From: DATARH01 sp963712835
GTDB taxonomy: Bacteria; Pseudomonadota; Alphaproteobacteria; ATCC43930; CGMCC-115725
DNA length: 64,000 nt
NCBI GenBank assembly: GCA_963712835.1
Contig: CAVQJJ010000014.1
Coordinates: 115,275 to 179,274 of the forward strand
Direction of reading: 5' to 3'
The notes under the pieces were generated by a model, which was given only the letters and a program-made list of their open reading frames with translations, was not told the DNA's origin and searched no databases. Positions 33,823-42,882 of this stretch are shown in pieces. The position numbers and the translations under genes were made by a program. Numbering within the stretch: position 1 is the first letter of the stretch; the number at the start of each line of letters is the position of its first letter.

Positions 33823-35175
33823 TTAGGCCTTTTTCGGGCCGCCGCCGAGGCACTTACCCGCGACGACGTCGTAGCTGCCGCACGACATTGGCGGCAGCCA
33901 GTCGCCGATCAGGTTCTTGCTCTCCGGCAGGTACGGCGACCAGGGCTGGGCGACGACTGTTCCTCCGGTCTGCCACACCACGTTGAACATCCCATCGGCC
34001 TGCACCTCGCCGATCAGCACCGGCTTGGTCAGATGGTGGTTGGGCATCATCGCCGCATAGTCGCCGGAGAGGTTCGGATAGGTAACGCCGATCATCGCAT
34101 CGATCACCGCGTCGTGGTCGGTGGTGCCCGCCTTTTCCACCGCCTTCACCCACATGTTGAAGCCGATGAAGTGAGCTTCCATCGGGTCGTTGAAGACGCG
34201 CTTGTCGTCCTTGGCGAACTTCTTGAACGCCGCAACAGTCTCCTTGTTGAGCGGTGTGTCGACGCTCTGGAAATAGTTCCAGGCGGCAAGGTGGCCGACG
34301 AGCGGCTTGGTGTCGATGCCCGCCAGCTCCTGCTCGCCGACGCTGAACGCCACGACCGGGATGTCGGTCGCCTTGATCCCCTGATTGCCGAGCTCCTTGT
34401 AGAACGGCACGTTGGCGTCGCCGTTGATCGTCGACACCACCGCGGTCTTCTTGCCGGCCGAGCCGAAGGCCTTGATCTTGGCGACCTCCGCCTGCCAGTC
34501 GGAATAGCCGAACGGCGTATAGTTGATCATCATGTCGGCCGGCGCGACGCCCTTTGACTTCAAATAGGCTTCGAGGATCTTGTTGGTCGTGCGCGGATAG
34601 ACGTAGTCCGTACCCTCGAGCACCCAGCGCTTCACATTGACCTGGTTCATCAGGTAATCGACCGCGGGGATCGCCTGCTGGTTCGGCGCGGCGCCCGTAT
34701 AGAACACGTTGCGGCTGCACTCCTGGCCCTCGTACTGCACCGGGTAGAGCAGGATGCCGTTCAACTGCTCGAATACCGGCAGCACCGATTTGCGCGACAC
34801 CGAGGTCCAGCAGCCGAACACCGCCGCCACCTTGTCGACCGACAGCAGCTGCTTGGCTTTTTCGGCAAAGAGCGGCCAGTTGGAGGCGGGGTCGACCACC
34901 ACCGGCTCGAGCTTGCGCCCCAGCACGCCCCCCTTGGCATTCTGCTGGGCGATCAGCATGAGCATGACATCCTTCAGCGGCGACTCGCTGATCGCCATCG
35001 TGCCCGACAGCGAATGCAGGATGCCGACCTTGATCGGCTCGCCGGCGGCCGGCGCATCCGCGGCCTTGGCCTCTGGGATGATGTTGGGAAGTGCCCCCAG
35101 CCCGGCGGTGACGGCGACGCTCGCGCCGAGCTGCGCGAGCCGGCGGCGATCAATGACAAATCCCTCGGATGACAT
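33823..35175 (-). CDS. urtA: Urea ABC transporter substrate-binding protein UrtA
   Basis: A periplasmic urea-binding protein of about 450 residues and first gene of urtABCDE. The signal region DRRRLAQLGASVAVTAGLGA resembles a twin-arginine signal. The mature part has IKVGILHSLSGTMAISESPL, VVVDPASNWPLFAEKAKQLL, FGCWTSVSRKSVLPVFEQ, LLYPVQYEGQECSRNVFYTG and LEGTDYVYPRTTNKILE, all characteristic of UrtA. GGGGAG lies upstream of the ATG at 35175; the ten extra codons before it are unlikely to be used. A sigma-54-type promoter and an NtrC-like box precede it. Confidence 0.95.
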   Translation of the reverse strand: MSSEGFVIDRRRLAQLGASVAVTAGLGALPNIIPEAKAADAPAAGEPIKVGILHSLSGTMAISESPLKDVMLMLIAQQNAKGGVLGRKLEPVVVDPASNWPLFAEKAKQLLSVDKVAAVFGCWTSVSRKSVLPVFEQLNGILLYPVQYEGQECSRNVFYTGAAPNQQAIPAVDYLMNQVNVKRWVLEGTDYVYPRTTNKILEAYLKSKGVAPADMMINYTPFGYSDWQAEVAKIKAFGSAGKKTAVVSTINGDANVPFYKELGNQGIKATDIPVVAFSVGEQELAGIDTKPLVGHLAAWNYFQSVDTPLNKETVAAFKKFAKDDKRVFNDPMEAHFIGFNMWVKAVEKAGTTDHDAVIDAMIGVTYPNLSGDYAAMMPNHHLTKPVLIGEVQADGMFNVVWQTGGTVVAQPWSPYLPESKNLIGDWLPPMSCGSYDVVAGKCLGGGPKKA

Positions 35176-35231
35176 AGAGCTCTCCCCTGTATGTCGGATT
35201 GGCACGGCGGGGGCCGCGTGCCCCCAGGGTG

Positions 35232-35247
35232 AGCAAGATCGAGGCCA
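35232..35247 (-). promoter_or_regulatory. Sigma-54-type promoter of the urt operon
   Basis: On the minus strand TGGCCTCGATCTTGCT matches the -24/-12 class: TGGC, seven bases, TTGCT, with GG and GC exactly 12 bases apart. Transcription would start near 35222, about 45 bases before the urtA ATG. Conserved positions A5 and C6 of the TGGCAC consensus are replaced by C and T. Confidence 0.65.
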
Positions 35248-35282
35248 ATGAGCTTCACGCGCCCGTGAAGTCGGGGCCTTTC

Positions 35283-35299
35283 TGCATAATTCTTATGCA
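35283..35299. promoter_or_regulatory. NtrC-type enhancer box
   Basis: TGCATAATTCTTATGCA is a 17-bp palindrome with TGCA at both ends, the same length and ends as the NtrC consensus TGCACC-N5-GGTGCA. It is centred about 69 bases upstream of the predicted start from the sigma-54 promoter. Together they suggest nitrogen-starvation control of urea uptake. Confidence 0.6.
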
Positions 35300-35452
35300 T
35301 GCCCATTTATTCGTCCTGGCCTGATGAAATTCTAGGCGTTCGGGCGAGGGCATGCCGGCCCTCCAGTCGTTCACCCGGTTGATCGCATCTGTGCTAAAGA
35401 CCTTCGCAGCCAAGAGACATGGCGAGTTATGATTTATTTGCGGAGAATGATG

Positions 35453-35857
35453 ATGAACGACAGCGACGCCGTGCTCGCCGCGAACCTGCAATTCTACCAG
35501 GCGTTCACGACCCGCGACATCGACGCGATGGATTCGCTGTGGGCGCGCGGCGCGCCGGTCGTCTGCATACATCCCGGCTGGCCGCCGCTCGCGGACCGCG
35601 CGGCGGTGATGGAAAGCTGGCGCGGGATTTTGTCCAGCCCTGAGGCTCCGCGCATCGCCTGCTACGACGAGCAGGTGTTCCTCTACGGCGACACCGCGCT
35701 GGTGGTGTGCGAGGAAGAGCTTGAAGGCGGCACGCTGATCGCCAGCAACTGGTTCGTCCGCGAGGACTATGCGTGGCGTATTGTCCACCATCAGGCCGGG
35801 CAACTCGTCGCCCGCCGCCCGACCGGCTCGCGCCAGACGTCGGCCCGGCTGAACTGA
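35453..35857 (+). CDS. NTF2-like / SnoaL-fold small protein
   Basis: A protein of about 134 residues of the nuclear transport factor 2 fold used by DUF4440 and SnoaL-like families. It reads NLQFYQAFTTRDIDAMDSLW, VVCIHPGWPPLADRAAVMES and VRIVHHQAG-like strands (DYAWRIVHHQAGQLV). CIHPGW with its His is a common cavity residue. Three consecutive ATG codons occur; the last (35453) is best spaced from GGAG at 35442. Divergent from urtA. The substrate, if any, is unknown. Confidence 0.75.
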   Translation: MNDSDAVLAANLQFYQAFTTRDIDAMDSLWARGAPVVCIHPGWPPLADRAAVMESWRGILSSPEAPRIACYDEQVFLYGDTALVVCEEELEGGTLIASNWFVREDYAWRIVHHQAGQLVARRPTGSRQTSARLN

Positions 35858-35874
35858 GTAGCGTCAGCGCCGCA

Positions 35875-36387
35875 TCAACGCGCGGCCGCCCACTCCGCAA
35901 GCGCCGCGACCGTGTTCATATTGCGCGCCGTGCCGTTTCGCGCCGCCGGGATCAGCAGTTTCGAGTTCCCGATGCCGCTCGGATAGTGGACGTAAATTTC
36001 CCGCGTTCCCAAGGCAATCTCCTCGTGCTGGCGATGGATGACGTCAGCCAGGGCATCGGCTTTCGGTGGGTTGTTGAGGAATATCGCCACCGTTCGGTTC
36101 CCCGGCGCCCCGGTAAAGGGATTGGCGGCGACGAGGGCGGCCATTTCCGCGCCGGTCCGCACCATCACCCCGACCGGTTTCCCCGCGTAGGCTTCGAGCG
36201 CGCGCTCGAACGTCCGTTTCACCGCGGCTTCCGACTCGCTCGCCGCGAAAACGACATTACCGCTCGCGATGTAGGTGCGAACGCTGGCGAACCCCACCCT
36301 CTCGCACATCACGCGCAGCTCGCTCATCGGCAGCTTGCCGGTCCCGCCGACATTCACCGCCCGCAACAGCGCGACGTAGACCGGCAT
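35875..36387 (-). CDS. DUF1697 family protein
   Basis: A protein of 170 residues. Conserved DUF1697 segments are YVALLRAVNVGGTGKLPMSE, VRTYIASGNVVF and the C-terminal ARNMNTVAALAE. The fold is known to be ferredoxin-like and repeated; the function is unknown. Its ATG shares a base with the TGA of the upstream amidase gene (TGATG), so the two are translationally coupled. Confidence 0.88.
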   Translation of the reverse strand: MPVYVALLRAVNVGGTGKLPMSELRVMCERVGFASVRTYIASGNVVFAASESEAAVKRTFERALEAYAGKPVGVMVRTGAEMAALVAANPFTGAPGNRTVAIFLNNPPKADALADVIHRQHEEIALGTREIYVHYPSGIGNSKLLIPAARNGTARNMNTVAALAEWAAAR

Positions 36388-37193
36388 CAATTCACCCGGC
36401 GATAACCGCGAAATCGGTCGCGCTTCGCGATCTCCCCCGCCGCCTGTACGGCCTCGACCGCCTGGCGCACCTCGCTCAGGCGCCCGGCGGTTTCGCCGTC
36501 GATCCGCCCGTCCCAGCGCTCGGGTCGGAAGCGGCGCTGGAATGCGGTGACGGCGGGTGTCACATTCCCCGGCTCGACCTGATAGCCGATGCGCGCCAGA
36601 TCGCTCAGCGCCGCGGCCCGCTCGACGACGCCCGCGCCGCGGCCTCGACGGCGCCGCAGCTCTTCAGCCGGCTCCGGCCACAACCCGATGCCGGCGCGCG
36701 CCAGGCGGCGCCAATCGAACAACTCGCCGGGATCGGCCTTGCGCGTCGGCGCGATGTCGGAATGGCCGACGATACGGTGCGCCGGGATGCGGCGGCGCGC
36801 CAGGATATCGCGGCACAGCGCCTCGACCGCCTGCATCTGCGCTTCGGGGAACGAACGGTAACCCCATTCGTGGCCGGGATTGACGATCTCGACCCCGATC
36901 GAGACCGTGTTCAGCGAGGTTTCGCCGAGCCAGGAAGAAACACCGGCATGCCAGGCACGCCGCTCCTCGGCGACCAGCCGCCAGATCGCGCCGTCTTCCT
37001 CGATGACATAATGCGCGCTGACCTTGGCTTCCGGGTCGCACAGCCGGTCGAGCGCCGCCTCGGCGCTTTGCATGCCGGTATAGTGCAGCACCAGCATGTC
37101 GATGCGCGGCGGGCCGGCGCCAAGGGACTCCGCCAGATCGCCGCGGCTGTCGTGGTTGGGCGACGGGCGCTCGCGAATGTCGAGCCCGCTCAT
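36387..37193 (-). CDS. AmpD-like N-acetylmuramoyl-L-alanine amidase
   Basis: A 268-residue amidase_2 (AmpD/AmiD) enzyme that cleaves the amide between MurNAc and the peptide in cell-wall recycling. Zinc ligands are likely the His of LVLHYTGMQ, the His of RIVGHSDIAP and Asp of KADPGELFDW; RRAWHAGVSSW and SIGVEIVNPGHEW line the site. A C-terminal peptidoglycan-binding-like region (about 195-250, GNVTPAVTAFQRRFRPERWD) follows. No signal peptide is seen, which favours cytoplasmic AmpD-type action. The start at 37193 lies 10 bases after the J-protein stop. Confidence 0.88.
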   Translation of the reverse strand: MSGLDIRERPSPNHDSRGDLAESLGAGPPRIDMLVLHYTGMQSAEAALDRLCDPEAKVSAHYVIEEDGAIWRLVAEERRAWHAGVSSWLGETSLNTVSIGVEIVNPGHEWGYRSFPEAQMQAVEALCRDILARRRIPAHRIVGHSDIAPTRKADPGELFDWRRLARAGIGLWPEPAEELRRRRGRGAGVVERAAALSDLARIGYQVEPGNVTPAVTAFQRRFRPERWDGRIDGETAGRLSEVRQAVEAVQAAGEIAKRDRFRGYRRVN

Positions 37194-37203
37194 GCCAATG
37201 GTT

Positions 37204-37980
37204 TCATGGATTGGGCAACGCCATCCCTTTGACAAGGCGGTCATGCGCGGCGTTGATCCGCGCAATGCGGGCGGTGGCGATCGCTAGGTTCTCGGGCGGC
37301 GCGCCCTGGGCCTGTAGCGCGTCGGGGTGGGTTTCGCGCACCAGCTTGTGATAGGCGACGCGAATCTCCTCGGTCGAGGCGCCCGCCGCGACCCCCAACA
37401 CCGCGTGCGGATCGTCTGGCTCCTCGTGCGAGGGACCGCCATGCGTCGCCCGGATGCGCGCGTAATCGGCGGGGCTGAGAACGAACAGCCGCGCGACCTC
37501 GCGCAGATAGGCGTCTTCCGCGGCGCACAGCGCGCCATCGGCCAGCGCGATGTGGAAGAGGCCGGCCAGCAGATCCTCGAGCACCGCCTTGTCATCGGCG
37601 AACAGCCGCCCGACCTGGCGCGCATAGCTTTCAAAGCCGTGGGCGCTGCGCCGCGCGAGGTCGAAGATCATGCGCATATGCGCCTCCTCGCCCGGCGGCA
37701 CGCTGAACACCTCGTTGAACGCGGCGACCTCGTCGCGCGTCACCTCGCCATCGGCTTTCGCCATCTTGGCGCCAAGGGCGATGACCGCGATCGTGAAAGT
37801 AACGCGTCGGCGCGGGTCGCCATGGCCGTTTTCGGTCGCGTTGTTCTCTTGCCCGTCGGTTGCTTGGTGCCAATGCGGCAGGCGCTCGCCGATCCGTGCG
37901 AGCAGGTGGTCGAGCGGCCCGCCGAAGGACAGATGGCGGGCGCCTTCGAGAATGCGGCCGACGACGCTCATCGCGTCCAT
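37204..37980 (-). CDS. DjlA-like TerB and J-domain protein
   Basis: A protein of about 258 residues. A TerB-like domain (about 55-175) contains FTIAVIALGAKMAKADGEVT and LAGLFHIALADGALCAAEDA. A C-terminal J-domain follows with DPHAVLGVAAGASTEEIRVA and the HPD triad in RETHPDALQ, needed to stimulate DnaK ATPase. Unlike Escherichia coli DjlA there is no clear N-terminal membrane helix. ATG at 37980 (MDAMSVV) or 37971 (MSVV) are both possible. It is coupled to the amidase and DUF1697 genes downstream. Confidence 0.85.
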   Translation of the reverse strand: MDAMSVVGRILEGARHLSFGGPLDHLLARIGERLPHWHQATDGQENNATENGHGDPRRRVTFTIAVIALGAKMAKADGEVTRDEVAAFNEVFSVPPGEEAHMRMIFDLARRSAHGFESYARQVGRLFADDKAVLEDLLAGLFHIALADGALCAAEDAYLREVARLFVLSPADYARIRATHGGPSHEEPDDPHAVLGVAAGASTEEIRVAYHKLVRETHPDALQAQGAPPENLAIATARIARINAAHDRLVKGMALPNP

Positions 37981-38175
37981 ATACGACGCTTTGCCGTCGC
38001 GGTCGATTGCGCCGCCGGCAAGGGAGCCTTTCTCCAACCTCGGGTGTTCGATCGCAAAGCGCGGTTGAACTCATGGTTTAAATCGCGGCGCGGCTTGCCC
38101 GATGCGGCCGCACAGACCATTGCAATAGCCGGCATCTCGGCTAGTGTGCGGCAACTTTCGCGGAGATCGACGCTG

Positions 38176-39654
38176 ATGCGCAAATGGCTGCCACCGCAGC
38201 TCATGGTGTTTTCGCTGCTTATCCTGCTTGCGCCGGGGGTCGCCTGGTCGCAGGCGACGCCGGTTGCCCAGTCGTCGCCGGCGGCGACGACTGGCGGCAA
38301 GAGCAGCGTCTACGAGCAGCTCAACCTGTTCGGCGAGGCGTTCGAACGGATTCGCCAGGACGCGGTCGAGCCGGTCACCGACCAGAAGCTGGTCGAGACC
38401 GCGATCGCCGGGATGATGGCCAGCCTCGACCCGAACTGCGTCTACTTGACCGAAGACCAGTACAAGGCGCAACAGCAGCCGACGGATCAGGCGACCGGCT
38501 CGACCGGCCTCGTCGTCACCATCGACAGCGGCGCGCTCAAGGTGGTGTCGCCGCGTGACGGCTCGCCGGCGGCCAATGCCGGCATCAAGCCCGGCGAGAC
38601 GATCCTGGCGATCGACAAGCAGCCGGTCTTCGATCTAACGCTGCCGCAGATAGAGGCCCAGCTACGCGGGCCGGTGGATAGCGAGGTGACCCTCACCTTC
38701 CGCGGCGACGACAGCAAGCCGCACGACGTCAAGCTGAAACGGGGGGCCGGGAATTGGTCGACCGTCGCCTCACACCTGGAAGGTGACGATGTCGGCTATA
38801 TCCGCGTCGCCGGATTCGACAATGGAACCCAGGCCGCGCTGACCGCCGCGGTGCAGAACCTCGCGCAGCAGGCCGGCAACAAGCTGATCGGCTACGTCAT
38901 CGACCTGCGCAACAATCCGGGCGGCAATTTCGACGTCGCGGTGCAGACGGCCGACGAGTTCATCGACAAGGGCGATATCGCCGTCATCAAGGGCCGCAAG
39001 GGCGAGGCCGACAAGCATATCGCCGCGACTCCCGGCGACATCACCAATGGCGCGCCGGTCATCGCGCTCGTCAATGGCGGCACCGCGAGCGAGGCCGAGC
39101 TTGTCGCGGGCGCCTTGCAGGACGATCACCGCGGCGTGCTGGTCGGCACCAAGACCTTTGGCCAAAGCGCGATCGAAACGTTGATTCCGTTGGATGGCAA
39201 TGGCGCGATCAAGCTCACGACGGCGCGCTTCGAGACGCCGAGTGGCCGCGTGATCCAAGGCAAGGGGGTTGACCCCGATGTTACCGTCGCCCCGGTGAAG
39301 CTCGAGCGGATCGCCCAGGGCTTCGGCCGCCGCGAGGCGGATTTGCCGGGCGCCTTGAAGAACACCGACCCGGTCTCCACGGGTGCGAAGCCGGCAAAGC
39401 CGCCGACGCCGGGAACGCAAGCGCCGGCCACCTCTTCGAATACGACAACTCCGGCGCCGACGCCGGGTGTGCCCAACGTCACCAACCCGGCGAACCCTTC
39501 GCCATCCGCGGCCACGGCCGAGCCGGCGGAGAAGCACGATACGCGCGCCTCGGTCGCCACCGGCGAGCTCGGCGGTTCCGAGGACGAGCAGCTGACCCAA
39601 GCGCTCGATATGCTGCGCGGCCTCAAGATGGTGGCCGAACGCAACGGCCAGTAG
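38176..39654 (+). CDS. S41-family C-terminal processing protease
   Basis: A 492-residue exported serine protease. Signal peptide MRKWLPPQLMVFSLLILLAP ends near AWSQA. A helical bundle contains YEQLNLFGEAFERIRQDAVE. The PDZ domain (about 105-190) has SPRDGSPAANAGIKPGETIL. The protease core has VIDLRNNPGGNFDVAVQTAD, NGGTASEAELVAGALQDDHR with the catalytic Ser in TAS, and Lys in VGTKTFGQ. The Ser motif differs from the common SASASE. A Pro/Thr-rich linker (about 400-460) and a short helical tail end the protein. The ATG at 38176 follows GGAG; a very long upstream in-frame stretch is a shadow of djlA. Confidence 0.9.
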   Translation: MRKWLPPQLMVFSLLILLAPGVAWSQATPVAQSSPAATTGGKSSVYEQLNLFGEAFERIRQDAVEPVTDQKLVETAIAGMMASLDPNCVYLTEDQYKAQQQPTDQATGSTGLVVTIDSGALKVVSPRDGSPAANAGIKPGETILAIDKQPVFDLTLPQIEAQLRGPVDSEVTLTFRGDDSKPHDVKLKRGAGNWSTVASHLEGDDVGYIRVAGFDNGTQAALTAAVQNLAQQAGNKLIGYVIDLRNNPGGNFDVAVQTADEFIDKGDIAVIKGRKGEADKHIAATPGDITNGAPVIALVNGGTASEAELVAGALQDDHRGVLVGTKTFGQSAIETLIPLDGNGAIKLTTARFETPSGRVIQGKGVDPDVTVAPVKLERIAQGFGRREADLPGALKNTDPVSTGAKPAKPPTPGTQAPATSSNTTTPAPTPGVPNVTNPANPSPSAATAEPAEKHDTRASVATGELGGSEDEQLTQALDMLRGLKMVAERNGQ

Positions 39655-39663
39655 GGCATTCCC

Positions 39664-40587
39664 ATGCGCATTCTCGTCCTCGGCGCCGGCGCGGTCGGTG
39701 GCTATTTCGGCGGCCGGCTCGCGGAGGCGGGCCGCGACGTCACCTTCCTTGTCCGCCCGGCGCGCGCGGCGCTGCTGGAAGAACGCGGTCTCGTCGCGAC
39801 CAGCCCGCTCGGCGACTTCACGGTCAAACCGCAGCTCGCGACCGCCGAGACGCTCGGTGCGACCTATGACCTGGTTTTGCTGACGGCGAAGCATTACGAC
39901 CTCGACCAGGCGATCGCGGCGATCCGCCCCGCGGTCGGCCCGCAAACCGCGATCCTGCCACTGCTCAACGGCCTGGTGCATCTCGACCGGCTGGGCGAAG
40001 CGTTTGGCGGCGAGGCGATCCTCGGCGGTGTCGCCTATGTCGGTGCGAGCCTGCAGCCCGATGGCGGCATCCGCCATCACAACCGGCTTTCGGGCATCGC
40101 CTTTGGCGATCGCGCTGGTGGCGTCAGCAGCCGCACACGAGCGATCAGCGCCGAGTTCGAGGGCAGCAAGGTCTCCGCCCCGCCGAGCGAAAACGTGATG
40201 CTCGATATGTGGGAAAAGTTCGTGATGATCACGACGATGGCCGGCATGAATTGCCTGATGCGCGGCACCATTGGCGAAATCTCCGGAACACAGGACGGCG
40301 CCGCGCTGATGCTCGAGTTGTTTGCCGAGAACCAGGCGGTCGCCAGGGCCGCCGGCTACAAGCTGCGCCAGGGCTATATCGACCAGATTGGCGCGATGCT
40401 GACCGAGAAGGGCAGCGTCAATAACGCCTCGATGCACCACGACCTGGCGCACGGCTCGCGCACCGAGGGCGCGTACATCATCGGCGACATGCGCCGCCGC
40501 GCCGCCGCGCTCGGGGTCGAGACGCCTCTGCTGCGCGCCGCCTGGGCGCACCTCCAGGTCTACGAGAGCCGCCGCGCTTCGGCCTAA
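39664..40587 (+). CDS. panE: 2-dehydropantoate 2-reductase (ketopantoate reductase family)
   Basis: A 307-residue NADPH-dependent reductase that makes pantoate for coenzyme A. The Rossmann motif is GAGAVGGYFGGRL, followed by VLLTAKHYD and LLNGLVHLD. The catalytic Lys/Asn region is ENVMLDMWEKFVMI with later NNASMHHDLAHG and EGAYIIGDM, close to the usual S-M..D pattern. It starts 9 bases after the protease stop. Related ApbA-like reductases with other substrates share this fold, so the exact substrate is likely but not certain. It converges with and overlaps the MFS gene by four bases. Confidence 0.85.
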   Translation: MRILVLGAGAVGGYFGGRLAEAGRDVTFLVRPARAALLEERGLVATSPLGDFTVKPQLATAETLGATYDLVLLTAKHYDLDQAIAAIRPAVGPQTAILPLLNGLVHLDRLGEAFGGEAILGGVAYVGASLQPDGGIRHHNRLSGIAFGDRAGGVSSRTRAISAEFEGSKVSAPPSENVMLDMWEKFVMITTMAGMNCLMRGTIGEISGTQDGAALMLELFAENQAVARAAGYKLRQGYIDQIGAMLTEKGSVNNASMHHDLAHGSRTEGAYIIGDMRRRAAALGVETPLLRAAWAHLQVYESRRASA

Positions 40588-41837
40588 CTCGTGGAGCGCG
40601 CGTTCGCCGGCGCGGAGAGCGGCCACAGCGCCTCACGCCAGCGTAGTGCGATGAGTACGGTGAGTGCGCTGCCGACGAGGCAATAGACCGACACGGTCGC
40701 GACAAAGCCGATACGGTCGATCAAGAGGCCCGCCGCGAGCAGGCCCGGCGGCACGCCGTAGATCGCCAGCGTGCGCACGCCCATCACCCGGCCGCGATAG
40801 CGCTCGCCGGCGCTATGCAGCAGCAGCACCGACATCGGCACCAGGCTCAGCGCCTGCGCCATCCCGGCCAGCACCAGCGTGACCCGGCCGCTTGCCGGCT
40901 CTGGCATCTCGGCGAAGGCTAGGAGACAGGCGTACCAGGCGAGCGCGAAAACGACCATCATCCGCGCCGGGTGCAGCGCGCGGCCGGCAAAGCTCACCGC
41001 GATCGACCCGGTGAACGAACCCAGCGCGAAGCTCGCCACCAGCGTGCCGAGCCCGGTCTCGTCGATGTGGTAGACCTCGCGCGCGACATAGGGCAACAGA
41101 CCGCCGGTCAAGGGAAACGCGGTCAGGTTGACAAGCAGCGCCAGCCAGATCGCCGCCAGTGAGACCGGCGTGTCCCAGACATAGGAAAGGCCGTCGACGA
41201 GGTCGCGCCACAGCGAGGGGAGTGCGGTCTCGCGCGGAGCGCGCCGTCCGCCGACCCCGAGCGTCAACAGGGAGCCGCAGACATAGAACAGGCTGATGAC
41301 GACATAGACGACCCCCATGCCGTACACCGCGAAGACGCCAGCGCCGATCAGCGAGCCGGCGATGCGCGCCGAATCCTGCGTCGTGCGCGAAATGCCCATG
41401 GCCGGCATCAGGCCGTGCAGCGGGATGGTCTCGGCGATCAGCGCGTTGCGCATCGTCTGGTCGGAGGGGCGGAGCAGCCCCGAAGCGGTGGCGATCAGGA
41501 ACACGTGCAGCGGCCGCAAGGCGCCCGTCGTCGCCAGTGCCGTCATGATCAGCGCCAAAGCCACATAGACGATGCGCATCGTGCAGAGGATTGCACGATG
41601 GCCGATCCGGTCGCCCGCCATGCCGAACAGCGGCGCCAGTAGGGTCCCGAGATATTGCAGCGCCCAGAACAGGCTCAGCAGCAGCACCGAACCGGTCTCG
41701 ACCAGGACATACCAGCCGAGCACCAGATTCTCCATTTCGATGCCCCACGAGGTCGCGAGGTCCGCCGGAAACTGGAAGCGAAAGCTCTTCACGCGAAACG
41801 GCGCGAACATCGTCGATAGCGACAGCGCAGCACTCAT
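40584..41837 (-). CDS. MFS transporter (MFS_3 / EntS-like)
   Basis: A 417-residue protein with about twelve hydrophobic helices. FRVKSFRFQFPADLATSWGI, EMENLVLGWYVLVETGSVLL and LFGMAGDRIGHRAILCTMRI (motif A between helices 2 and 3, GDRIGHR) are typical of the enterobactin-exporter-like MFS_3 group. The substrate is unknown; members export siderophores, drugs or sugars. It is a single gene in a gap-flanked position; the 220 bases upstream to the pirin start contain no recognisable feature. Confidence 0.85.
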   Translation of the reverse strand: MSAALSLSTMFAPFRVKSFRFQFPADLATSWGIEMENLVLGWYVLVETGSVLLLSLFWALQYLGTLLAPLFGMAGDRIGHRAILCTMRIVYVALALIMTALATTGALRPLHVFLIATASGLLRPSDQTMRNALIAETIPLHGLMPAMGISRTTQDSARIAGSLIGAGVFAVYGMGVVYVVISLFYVCGSLLTLGVGGRRAPRETALPSLWRDLVDGLSYVWDTPVSLAAIWLALLVNLTAFPLTGGLLPYVAREVYHIDETGLGTLVASFALGSFTGSIAVSFAGRALHPARMMVVFALAWYACLLAFAEMPEPASGRVTLVLAGMAQALSLVPMSVLLLHSAGERYRGRVMGVRTLAIYGVPPGLLAAGLLIDRIGFVATVSVYCLVGSALTVLIALRWREALWPLSAPANARSTS

Positions 41838-42057
41838 GCGCCGCGATCCCGCATGGCGTTTCCTCCAAGGGCGATTATTGCCGGCCGGGGCCGGGAGGCG
41901 GTGCGACTTAAATTGCCTAAACCATAGTCATCCCGATCCTGAGCACGGTTCCGGCGGCGATATCAACGGTTCAGTTGTCTGCCATGCCATTCGCGCCTAT
42001 CGGTGGCGGGCCACCGACCCCATCTATGGCTCAAAATCCCCTCATGCGAGAATCGCC

Positions 42058-42756
42058 ATGATCGAGCTTCGACCCTTCGCCAGCCTCGGCGGCGCAAATC
42101 ACGGCTGGCTCGACACCCGCCATCATTTCTCGTTCGCCGACTATCGCGACCCCGAGCGTGTGCATTGGGGCCGGCTGCGCGTGTGGAATGACGACCTCAT
42201 CGCACCCGGCACCGGGTTCGACCCGCACCCGCATCAGGACATGGAGATCATCACCTATGTCCGCGAGGGCGCGATCACGCATCAGGATTCGCTCGGCAAT
42301 ACCGGGCGCACCCAAGCGGGCGATGTCCAGGTGATGAGCGCCGGCACCGGAATTCGCCATGCCGAATACAACCGCGAGGCCGTGCCGACCCGGCTTTTCC
42401 AGATCTGGATCATCCCCGACGCGAAGGGCGGCGCGCCGTCCTGGGACACGCGGCCCTTCCCCAAGGCCGACCGCGCCGGCGCCTTTGTGACGCTGGCGAG
42501 CGGCCTTCCCGACGACAAGGATGTGCTGCCGATCCGTACCTTAGCGCGGGTGCTCGGCGCGACGCTCAAGGCCGGACAGCAGGCCGAATACCGTCTCGCC
42601 ATCGGCCGTCACGCCTATCTCGTGCCCGCCGCCGGCAAGGTCGAGGTCAACGGCGTTGCCGCCGCCACCGGCGACGGTCTGGCAATCGAGGACGAGACCG
42701 TGCTGCATGTGATCGCTGGCGAGGATTGCGAACTGGTGCTGGTGGACACGGCGTAG
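42058..42756 (+). CDS. Pirin family protein
   Basis: A 232-residue bicupin of the pirin family, related to YhhW quercetin dioxygenases. Conserved parts are the TRHHFSFADYRDPERVHWG start, metal-binding HPHQDMEIITYVREGAITH (His, His, Glu) and GNTGRTQAGDVQVMSAGTGI. The C-terminal cupin is degenerate. The ATG at 42058 begins MIELRPFASLGG, the usual family start, with weak GCGAG upstream. An enzymatic or redox-sensing role is possible. Confidence 0.92.
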   Translation: MIELRPFASLGGANHGWLDTRHHFSFADYRDPERVHWGRLRVWNDDLIAPGTGFDPHPHQDMEIITYVREGAITHQDSLGNTGRTQAGDVQVMSAGTGIRHAEYNREAVPTRLFQIWIIPDAKGGAPSWDTRPFPKADRAGAFVTLASGLPDDKDVLPIRTLARVLGATLKAGQQAEYRLAIGRHAYLVPAAGKVEVNGVAAATGDGLAIEDETVLHVIAGEDCELVLVDTA

Positions 42757-42809
42757 TTTTCACCCTCTGCCGCTTGCGGGAGAGGGGGATGAAGTTGTCG
42801 GGGTGAGGG
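42757..42809. repeat. CCCTCTCCCGCTTGCGGGAGAGGG-type repeat
   Basis: CCCTCTGCCGC and GCGGGAGAGGG form a stem right after the pirin stop, followed by GATGAAGTTGTCGGGGTGAGGG. This intergenic palindrome is widespread in high-GC Proteobacteria. It may end the pirin transcript. Confidence 0.6.
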
Positions 42810-42882
42810 CTTGCTGCTTGCCACACTTGCGCCCCAGCGCAATAACAAAGAACAATAAGCAAAACGCAGGGGAGGGAATGCC

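Noticed and set aside
37327..38175. A long upstream extension of the S41 protease frame.
   Set aside because: It is antisense to the J-domain gene and carries no recognisable domain. The signal peptide and Shine-Dalgarno sequence place the start at 38176.
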